Source: an uncultured Oscillospiraceae bacterium (GTDB lineage Bacteria; Bacillota; Clostridia; Oscillospirales; Oscillospiraceae). Taken from it: DNA of 6,339 bases. Shown piece after piece: positions 1-5,190 of this stretch. The translations under genes were made by a program, and so were the position numbers. The stretch spans positions 1 through 6,339 of the forward strand of contig CAKTKF010000075.1 in the NCBI GenBank assembly GCA_934569215.1, given 5' to 3'. The stretch's first letter is position 1. Each line of letters begins with the position of its first letter. The notes beneath the pieces are model-generated. The model saw only the letters and a program-made list of their open reading frames with translations. It was not told where the DNA came from and ran no database searches.

Positions 1-915
1 GCTGTATACGCCCCGTCGGGGATCCTCCATGCACTGGGGCGTGCCGCAGAGGATGAAGCCCAGATACTGCGCCTTGCCCTGCATGGCGTCGTTGTACATG
101 GTCAGGATTTTTTCGTAGTTATACTGCCGGGTGATGGCGTTGGGGATTTTGTAGATGTTCACCAGCTCGTCGATAAGAATCAGCATACCGGCGTAGCCTG
201 CCTGCTTGAGGAAACAGGCGAACAGTTTCAGATATTCATACCAGTCGTCGTCCGTGATGACGATATTTACCCCCAGCTCCTGCCGGGCATCGGTCTTCGT
301 GGCGTACTCGCCCCGGAACCATTTGAGCACCTTGGCCTTCGTCTCGTCGTCGCCGGCGCAGTGGGCTTTGTAGTAGAGGGTCAGCAGCCTGGCGAAATCG
401 AAGCCGTGAACCATCTCGTTCAATGCGCCGATCACCGCGGAGATCCGTTTTTCCACCAGCGGCGCAAGGCCGGGATCGGTCACCCCAAGGCCGGAGGAGG
501 CCATGACCTCCTGCTGCACGCTGCTGATCCACCGATCCAGAATCAGGGGCAGCGCGCCGCCCTCCGGCTTGGTCTTGGTGGACATGTTGCGGATCAGCTC
601 CTTGTAGGTCGCCAGCCCCTGTCCCCGGGTACCCTGCAAGCGGCGCTCCGGGGAGAGGTCGGCGTCCACCACCACGAAATTCTTCGCCATCACGTAATTC
701 CGGATGGTCTGGAGCAGAAAACTTTTGCCGCTGCCGTATTTGCCCACGATAAAACGGAAGGACGCGCCCCCGTCGGCGATAACGTCCACATCCCGCAGCA
801 GAGCGTCAATCTCGTCCTTCCGCCCTACGGTGACGTAGGGCAGGCCGACACGGGGAACGACGCCGCCTTTCAGGGAGTTGACCAGCGCTTGGGCAATTCT
901 TTTTGGTATTTTCAT
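1..915 (-). CDS. BrxC/BrxD-like (DUF2791) P-loop ATPase, C-terminus cut by window edge
   Basis: This is an AAA-type P-loop ATPase of the BREX ATP-binding (DUF2791, BrxC/BrxD) family. The frame is open from the ATG at 915 to base 1, giving 305 visible residues with no stop, so the C-terminus is missing. A VGRKDE motif (residues 30-35) precedes Walker A GKYGSGKS at 58-65. DADLSPERRL (84-93) and YKELIRNMSTK (104-114) are typical of the family. Walker B is LIDE at 247-250. GTP followed by DPRRGVYS (291-305) matches the conserved block after Walker B in BrxD-like proteins. The start codon overlaps the stop of the TerB gene as ATGA, and no good Shine-Dalgarno precedes it, so translation is probably coupled. 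It presumably powers remodelling or loading of a DNA-acting partner, which is inferred from the family. The family call is strong. BrxC versus BrxD subtype and total length cannot be judged here. Confidence 0.88.
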   Translation of the reverse strand, partial: MKIPKRIAQALVNSLKGGVVPRVGLPYVTVGRKDEIDALLRDVDVIADGGASFRFIVGKYGSGKSFLLQTIRNYVMAKNFVVVDADLSPERRLQGTRGQGLATYKELIRNMSTKTKPEGGALPLILDRWISSVQQEVMASSGLGVTDPGLAPLVEKRISAVIGALNEMVHGFDFARLLTLYYKAHCAGDDETKAKVLKWFRGEYATKTDARQELGVNIVITDDDWYEYLKLFACFLKQAGYAGMLILIDELVNIYKIPNAITRQYNYEKILTMYNDAMQGKAQYLGFILCGTPQCMEDPRRGVYS

Positions 916-2219
916 GGATGAATCATCTCTTTCAAATCCGCAATATAGTCTTCGATCAGCTCCGGCGGGTCGTCGCCCAGCAGAACCGAATCGGAAAAGG
1001 TGTCGTACAGCTTGTCGTTGATGCCGTCCACAAGGACGGACAGCATCAGCCCGGAAGACCGCACCCAGCCGTAATCCCGGCCGTACAGCAGGCTTTGCAG
1101 CAGCCGGTACTCCTCCCTGGTCAGGGGGGTGTCCTTCGGTTCTTCGGCGGGCGCAGGGGGCTGCACGGGGGGTGTTTCCTCCTCCGCTTCCTCCTCCACC
1201 ATCAGTCTGTCCCGGGTGACGGCGGCGTCGTCCCGGATTCTGTCCAGCCGGGAATAATCGATGGTGATTTTCTTCTCCTCCGCCGCCTTCTTTTCCGTAA
1301 GAAGGTTCCGGGCTTCCTCCTGAATGATCTTGAGGATCCACTTGGTATCCAGCTTGTACTGAATGGGGCGGCCGTAACCATAGCATTCCCGCATCACGCC
1401 GTCGATGGCTTTCAGAACATCTCCCAGCTTCCCGTTGGAATGGGGCAGGCAGTTGTACTTCTGCACGCTCCACAGGCCGTTCCGGCAGCGGTAAATATAG
1501 TTTTCGTCCACCATGTATTGGCGGCTTCCCTGCTCCTGACGTTTATGGAAGACCGCCGAGTCGAACAAAATCGCCTGAGATTGGGTAAAGCTTCCAAAAT
1601 ACTGCTCCACCATGGTCTTCTTACACCGGGTATCGTAATGCTCCGCCATCCGCCGCAGCACCCGGACGATCACGGTATCGCAGTCCTCCCGGTATTCCCT
1701 GTAGAATTTGGAGCGCTCCAGCCATTTGGGCGACAGCTGCTTCACCGCATGGGCGATTTCCCCGTCGTCCCGGCTCTGGATGCTGTCCAGCACGGCGATA
1801 TCCCGGTTGAACCGCACCTGTGGCGTATCCGCCAGAAGTCCGGCATCCAGATCGTAATAGACCACATAGTCCATCAGCCACAGGTCCAGATATGGCAGAA
1901 TACCGCCATCCAGCGCACCATATGCGTTCCGGAACTCCGTCAGCTTCCGGTAGCCGTCCATGGGGTCGGCCACGCCGATCTGGTTGAGCAGCTCGTAGAT
2001 ATACAAAAACGCATAGCTCAGGGATGTTTTCTGCAAATCCCCCCGGCGCAGCTTCGTTCGCCAGGAAAAATACCCCCGCAACTCCGGGTCGGTCAGGGAC
2101 TGGTAGGTGGGGAAATAGCGGAGCACCGGCCGGTCGTAAACATAGTCGTCCTCATAATTCGCCAGCAGCTTTCCCTGCTTTACAAAAATGGACTCCCGGG
2201 ATTGCCGGTAAGCGGGCAT
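912..2219 (-). CDS. TerB-N / TerB-C domain protein (predicted stress or phage-defence component)
   Basis: This is a cytoplasmic protein of 435 aa from the ATG at 2219, or 482 aa if it starts at 2360 (separate entry). Residues about 10-230 fit the TerB-N domain: NYEDDYVYDR (21-30), RYFPTYQ (34-40), RGYFSWRTKLRRG (48-60), LYIYELLNQIGV (72-83) and FDSAVFHKR (219-227). A connecting region carries KITIDYSRLDRIRDDA (317-332) and ends in an acidic, proline-rich linker (about 341-364). Residues 366-435 fit TerB-C: LTREEYRLLQSLL, then LVDGINDKLYD (396-406) and LIEDYIADLK (421-430). No catalytic motif or membrane segment is visible. In known genomes such proteins sit beside BrxC/D-like ATPases and SF2 helicases in predicted Ter-linked DNA-processing modules. 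Here the ATPase follows directly with an ATGA overlap. I infer a scaffold or regulatory partner of that ATPase. GC and codon use look like the neighbours by eye. Confidence 0.85.
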   Translation of the reverse strand: MPAYRQSRESIFVKQGKLLANYEDDYVYDRPVLRYFPTYQSLTDPELRGYFSWRTKLRRGDLQKTSLSYAFLYIYELLNQIGVADPMDGYRKLTEFRNAYGALDGGILPYLDLWLMDYVVYYDLDAGLLADTPQVRFNRDIAVLDSIQSRDDGEIAHAVKQLSPKWLERSKFYREYREDCDTVIVRVLRRMAEHYDTRCKKTMVEQYFGSFTQSQAILFDSAVFHKRQEQGSRQYMVDENYIYRCRNGLWSVQKYNCLPHSNGKLGDVLKAIDGVMRECYGYGRPIQYKLDTKWILKIIQEEARNLLTEKKAAEEKKITIDYSRLDRIRDDAAVTRDRLMVEEEAEEETPPVQPPAPAEEPKDTPLTREEYRLLQSLLYGRDYGWVRSSGLMLSVLVDGINDKLYDTFSDSVLLGDDPPELIEDYIADLKEMIHP

Positions 2220-2360
2220 ACCGTTTTCCAGAGAGCGGGCAGCCCGGAGGGGCGAAGGCAGCGGCGCCTGGGGTGCCTGGGGTCTCGGCTGGATGGCCTC
2301 GTCCCGGAAAACGTTGATGTAGAACCATTCCGCAGCCTTCTTTACGCGATTTGTGTCCGT
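2220..2360 (-). other. In-frame upstream extension of the TerB gene, possible ACG start
   Basis: The TerB reading frame stays open upstream of its first ATG until a TAA at 2394-2396. The 47 codons between 2360 and 2220 read as plausible protein (TDTNRVKKAAEWFYINVFRD, then a proline/alanine-rich linker, then ARSLENG). A purine-rich Shine-Dalgarno (about 2364-2374, GGGGGGAGAGG) lies just before the ACG at 2358-2360, with about 5 nt between GGAG and ACG. No in-frame ATG, GTG or TTG exists in this stretch. If translation starts here, the protein gains a short helical segment and a flexible linker before TerB-N. The alternative is the ATG at 2219, which has only a weak GGA 7 nt upstream and would leave a leader of about 170 nt. 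Confidence 0.5.
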
Positions 2361-2374
2361 AACCTCTCCCCCCT
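2361..2374 (-). promoter_or_regulatory. Shine-Dalgarno upstream of the TerB gene's probable start
   Basis: The minus strand reads GGGGGGAGAGGTT immediately before ACG at 2360. It is the strongest ribosome-binding signal near this gene and sits about 15-25 nt after the predicted transcription start. This argues that translation begins near 2360 rather than at the ATG at 2219. Confidence 0.6.
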
Positions 2375-2395
2375 TTCGCCCATATGTTTGATATT

Positions 2396-2424
2396 ATCAT
2401 ACAATATTTGCTGCACGCAGTCAA
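2396..2424 (-). promoter_or_regulatory. SigA-type promoter for the TerB/ATPase operon
   Basis: On the minus strand, -35 TTGACT (2419-2424) is followed by a 17-nt spacer and -10 TATGAT (2396-2401). Each hexamer has one mismatch to consensus and the spacing is optimal. The predicted start of transcription is about 2389, giving a leader under 30 nt to the Shine-Dalgarno and the ACG at 2360. The promoter lies just after the terminator of the peptidase gene, so the TerB operon is probably transcribed on its own. No convincing operator was seen. Confidence 0.75.
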
Positions 2425-2445
2425 GCGCGCAGACAACATTTTCCC

Positions 2446-2481
2446 AAAAAGCAGCAGGGACAGGCCGTGCCGGCCTGTCCC
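2446..2481 (-). terminator. Intrinsic terminator after the M42 peptidase gene
   Basis: A perfect 11-bp inverted repeat (2457-2467 with 2471-2481, GGGACAGGCCG and its complement) encloses a 3-nt loop. On the minus strand it is followed, after 6 nt, by TTTTT (2446-2450). It lies 18 nt beyond the stop codon of the peptidase gene. The offset T-run makes it less ideal than the one at 4428-4458. No converging gene is visible on the plus strand. Confidence 0.75.
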
Positions 2482-2498
2482 ATGAAAATTTTACCCGC

Positions 2499-3539
2499 TT
2501 ACACGTCCAGATAGCCGCAGAGCACCTTCAGGGTATTGTACACACCGTCGATATGGCTGCGCTCGTAGCCGTGGCTGGCGTAGACGCCTGCGCCGATCAA
2601 ACCGTGACGGATGTCGAAGCCTGCCCGCAGGGTCACATCCACATCGGAAGAATAGTGGGGGTAGACGTCCACGGCATAGTCTGCGCCGGTCTTCTTCGCG
2701 GCGTCAATGAGCTTGCCCACCACCTCGTAGCTGTATGGACCTACGGAGTCCTTTGCGCAGATAGAGACCTGCCGCTCGGTGCAGCTTAAGCCCTCGCCTA
2801 CACAGCCCATGTCCACGGAAATGGCTTCCGTCACCCCGGCGGGTACGGAGCCTGCGCCACCGTGGCCGACTTCCTCGTATACCGTCACGTGGACGTAGGT
2901 TCTCCGGGGCAGGGTGATGCGGTTATCGGAAAGATACTTGGCAAAGCCAAGCAGAATGCCCACGCTGAGCTTGTCATCCAAGAAGCGGCTCTTGAGATAG
3001 CCGGACGCCGTGCGGCGGGTACGGGGGTCGAAGCAGACAAAGTCTCCCACCTCAATGCCCAGCTTCCGGGTATCCTCGGCGGTGGAGACGTTCTCGTCCG
3101 GCACGACCTCCACGGTGTCATAGCTGCGCTTGGCGGAGCCGTACTCCCCGTTGACGTGGACAGATGCGTTGCACAGCTGGCAGGTGCCGTCGTAGATTTT
3201 GCCGGAACGGGTATAGATACGGACGTTTTCCGCTTCGGCATTGTTCGGCTCCATGCCGCCCACCGCCGTCAGGCGGAGACGGCCATTGCCCTTGATCTGG
3301 GCAACCATCGCGCCCAGGGTGTCGCTGTGGGCTTCCAGAAACAGGCCGTCCTCGGCATTTTCGCCCCCCAGATCGGCCAGAACGCCGCCCTTGGTGGTGA
3401 TCCTCGCCGGGAAGCCCAGGGCTTCAAAGGCTTCCTTCACCCATTCGGCTGCCCGGCGGGTAAAGCCGGAGGGGGAGTCGATGGCCAGCAGCGCGGCGGT
3501 CTGCTCCCAGGCGTAGTCCGCATATTTTTCGTTAATCAT
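2499..3539 (-). CDS. M42-family metallo-aminopeptidase
   Basis: This is a 346-aa cytosolic di-metal aminopeptidase of the M42 (tetrahedral aminopeptidase, PepA/FrvX-like) family, expected to trim N-terminal residues from peptides. Length is typical. The metal-site residues are present: H71 in AHSDTLG, bridging D188 in RFLDDK, catalytic E222 and ligand E223 in YEEVGHGG, D243 in SVDMG, and H323 in ASHGYERSH. Residues between about 75 and 180 should form the PDZ-like substrate and oligomerisation domain. The start is well supported: AGGAGG lies 5 nt before the ATG, inside the 3' end of the YdcF gene, and the two genes overlap by 8 nt. The genes are probably co-transcribed from the promoter near 4410. 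Substrate specificity cannot be read from the sequence. No signal peptide is seen. Confidence 0.9.
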   Translation of the reverse strand: MINEKYADYAWEQTAALLAIDSPSGFTRRAAEWVKEAFEALGFPARITTKGGVLADLGGENAEDGLFLEAHSDTLGAMVAQIKGNGRLRLTAVGGMEPNNAEAENVRIYTRSGKIYDGTCQLCNASVHVNGEYGSAKRSYDTVEVVPDENVSTAEDTRKLGIEVGDFVCFDPRTRRTASGYLKSRFLDDKLSVGILLGFAKYLSDNRITLPRRTYVHVTVYEEVGHGGAGSVPAGVTEAISVDMGCVGEGLSCTERQVSICAKDSVGPYSYEVVGKLIDAAKKTGADYAVDVYPHYSSDVDVTLRAGFDIRHGLIGAGVYASHGYERSHIDGVYNTLKVLCGYLDV

Positions 3540-4323
3540 ATTGTCCTCCTAGCAGAATATAGTGCCAGACACCAGCCACTTCCCGCATGAAATGGTTGAT
3601 TTTCTGGGATAAACGGGATGTTTTGGCCGGAATCCCCACAAATTCCACACCGCACGCCTTGGCAAACCGGCTGGCGCGGTACAGGTGGTACTCGCTGGAC
3701 AGCACACCCAGCTTCCGGGGGCGCTCACCGGTTTTTCCCTCGATGAGGTCAAGGGAAAAGTTCAGATTTTCCCAGGTAGAGGTGGCGTCCTCCTCCATCC
3801 AGAGGCGCTGGGGGTCGATGCCCAGATTCACCAGCTCCCGGTACATGCACTCCGCCTCGGTGATCGGCTCGTCGGTACCCTGACCGCCGGAAAGCACGGC
3901 GGTCACATCGGGATGCTCGTCCAGATAGGTGTAGGCGGCACATATCCGATCCCACAGGGAAACCGACGGACCGTCCCGGTTCACCTTGGCCCCCAGAACC
4001 ACCACGTAATCCACCGGCTCCTCCGGATTTCCGAAGCTGGCATGGATGATGATCCCCTCCGTAATGCCGACCACCAGCACCCCCACCGCGAGGATCACGG
4101 TGACGGCGGTCTGCACCACCTTGGCAAAGACCGGGAATTTCAGCCCCACAAGGGGAAACAGGGTATAAAACAGGATAATGCCGATCAAACACAGGCACAC
4201 CAGCGCGGAAAAGCTGTAGCCGGGAACAGCGAATTTGAGGAACAGCGCCGCCACGGCCAGAACACCGCAGCAAATCAGCGCCGCAATTCGTCCCGCGCCG
4301 AGAAGATGAAAAAAGGCTTTCAT
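3532..4323 (-). CDS. Membrane-anchored YdcF/DUF218 family protein
   Basis: This is a 263-aa protein with a hydrophobic N-terminal third, probably three membrane segments at about 12-32, 38-60 and 68-93, followed by a DUF218 (YdcF/SanA/ElyC-like) domain from about 105 to 250. The motifs fit: VVLGAKV (108-114), SGGQG (145-149), the acidic EEDATSTWEN (177-186) and SSEYHLYRA (209-217). Family members are linked to cell-envelope functions such as peptidoglycan or lipid-carrier metabolism (ElyC, SanA), but the biochemical activity is poorly defined. The ATG at 4323 is preferred because GGAG lies 9 nt upstream. A longer frame from a TTG at 4392 would add 23 unlikely residues running through a hairpin. 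The stop overlaps the peptidase start by 8 nt, implying coupled translation. Confidence 0.88.
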   Translation of the reverse strand: MKAFFHLLGAGRIAALICCGVLAVAALFLKFAVPGYSFSALVCLCLIGIILFYTLFPLVGLKFPVFAKVVQTAVTVILAVGVLVVGITEGIIIHASFGNPEEPVDYVVVLGAKVNRDGPSVSLWDRICAAYTYLDEHPDVTAVLSGGQGTDEPITEAECMYRELVNLGIDPQRLWMEEDATSTWENLNFSLDLIEGKTGERPRKLGVLSSEYHLYRASRFAKACGVEFVGIPAKTSRLSQKINHFMREVAGVWHYILLGGQYD

Positions 4324-4359
4324 TTCAGGAAACTCCAAACAAAGAATAGTGTCACGGCC

Positions 4360-4385
4360 ATTGCCGCTTTTCGTCCGGCGGCAAT
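4360..4385. repeat. Inverted repeat in the leader of the YdcF gene
   Basis: ATTGCCGC (4360-4367) and GCGGCAAT (4378-4385) are a perfect 8-bp inverted repeat around a 10-nt loop. It lies between the candidate promoter and the Shine-Dalgarno, so it would form a hairpin in the 5' leader. No T-run follows on either strand, so it is not a terminator. It could affect leader stability, or be a protein-binding site. Confidence 0.5.
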
Positions 4386-4409
4386 ATGCCAAGTTCTATG
4401 ATTTGCTAT

Positions 4410-4438
4410 AGTTTACCACATTATCCCAAAGAAAACAA
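4410..4438 (-). promoter_or_regulatory. Candidate promoter for the YdcF-M42 unit
   Basis: On the minus strand, TTGTTT (4433-4438) is followed by 17 nt and an extended -10 element, TGG then TAAACT (4410-4415). The -35 overlaps the T-tract of the upstream terminator. The hexamers are moderate matches, so this is weaker than the promoter at 2396-2424. A promoter in this gap is expected because a strong terminator precedes it. The implied leader is about 75-80 nt. Confidence 0.4.
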
Positions 4439-4458
4439 GCCGCCCCGGCGGGGGCGGC
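4428..4458 (-). terminator. Strong intrinsic terminator after the amidotransferase gene
   Basis: On the minus strand GCCGCCCC (4451-4458) pairs perfectly with GGGGCGGC (4439-4446) around a 4-nt loop. The stem can be extended by a G-U and an A-U pair, and TTGTTTTCTTT (4428-4438) follows at once. It sits 18 nt past the stop codon of the amidotransferase gene and should end the thrS transcript. Confidence 0.88.
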
Positions 4459-4476
4459 CTGCAAATTCAGGAAATC

Positions 4477-5190
4477 TTAATGTTGCGCCTTGTGCTCTCT
4501 GCTGGCTTTCACCAGCGCAGTAAAGGGGCGCTGCATCCGTTCCTCCACGGCGGCCACAGCCTCCGGGTGCCACTGCAAGCCCAGAAGGAAGCGTCCGTCC
4601 GCAGCTTCAATACCCTCCACGATTCCCGCAGGGCTGAGGGCGCAGACCCGCATCCGCGGCGCGGGGATATCCACTGCCTGATGGTGGACGCTGTTGGTCA
4701 GGAGCTCGTCACAGCCCATGAGACTGCGCAGGAGCGTGCCGGGAAGCACCCGGGCGGGATGATCGGGGGCGTAACGATGAGCGTTGTCCCGGTGGTTTTC
4801 CCCGGCGGCCTCGGGACGCTGGCTGGGGATGTCCTGAATCAGGGTTCCGCCCAGCGCCACGTTGAGTATCTGCTCGCCCCGGCAGATGCCGAGGATCGGC
4901 TTTCCGGTCTCCACGACGGCTTTCAGAAGCGCCAGCTCGAATTCGTCTCTTGCCGGAGTGGGCGTACCGCATTCCGGTTTCCTGGACTGGCCGTAGTATT
5001 TGGGGCCAGGGTCGCCCCCGCCGGTAAACAGGAAGCCGTCCAGGTGCTTTGCCCAGAACGCCGCATGTTTCGTCTTCCAGGGCAGGAACACCGGGACGCC
5101 GCCCCCGCGGCGCACGGCCTTGCCGTAGTTACCCCGGAACACCTGCTGCATCCGGGGGTCGCCCGTAAAAACCACACCGATCAGAATCAT
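4477..5190 (-). CDS. Gamma-glutamyl-GABA hydrolase-family class I glutamine amidotransferase
   Basis: This is a 237-aa cytosolic hydrolase of the C26/PuuD-like family, which cleaves gamma-glutamyl amide bonds (PuuD releases GABA from gamma-glutamyl-GABA in putrescine breakdown). The catalytic triad is complete: C103 in GICRGEQILN, H208 and E210 in LQWHPE. FTGGGDPGPKYYG (55-67) and NSVHHQAV (166-173) are further family blocks. Length is normal for the family. Its ATG directly abuts the TAA of thrS (TAAATG), with AAGGA 7 nt upstream inside the end of thrS, so it is in the thrS transcript and probably translationally coupled. No other putrescine-pathway gene is visible, so the true substrate is unknown. 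Another gamma-glutamyl compound is possible. Confidence 0.9.
   Translation of the reverse strand: MILIGVVFTGDPRMQQVFRGNYGKAVRRGGGVPVFLPWKTKHAAFWAKHLDGFLFTGGGDPGPKYYGQSRKPECGTPTPARDEFELALLKAVVETGKPILGICRGEQILNVALGGTLIQDIPSQRPEAAGENHRDNAHRYAPDHPARVLPGTLLRSLMGCDELLTNSVHHQAVDIPAPRMRVCALSPAGIVEGIEAADGRFLLGLQWHPEAVAAVEERMQRPFTALVKASREHKAQH

Noticed and set aside
2391..2407. AT-rich dyad ATATT-N7-AATAT over the -10 of the TerB promoter as an operator
   Set aside because: The 5-bp arms are all A and T, so they are expected by chance in a promoter. There is no second copy or known operator motif.
2152..2439. Minus-strand 95-codon frame beginning with MLSARLT just upstream of the TerB gene
   Set aside because: Its start lies upstream of the predicted transcription start, inside the promoter spacer region, and it overlaps the TerB frame in another phase. 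The TerB frame has the more protein-like content and continues into the conserved domain.
903..2789. Plus-strand open frame of 628 codons opposite the TerB gene
   Set aside because: It is antisense to a gene with clear TerB-N and TerB-C motifs, crosses the well-formed intergenic promoter and terminator, and its translation is low-complexity and matches no family I recognise. It is a by-product of GC-rich codon use.
4324..4392. Longer YdcF start at the TTG at 4392
   Set aside because: It would add 23 charged residues read through the leader hairpin, and no ribosome-binding site precedes it. The ATG at 4323 has a GGAG at suitable spacing and leads directly into the membrane segments.
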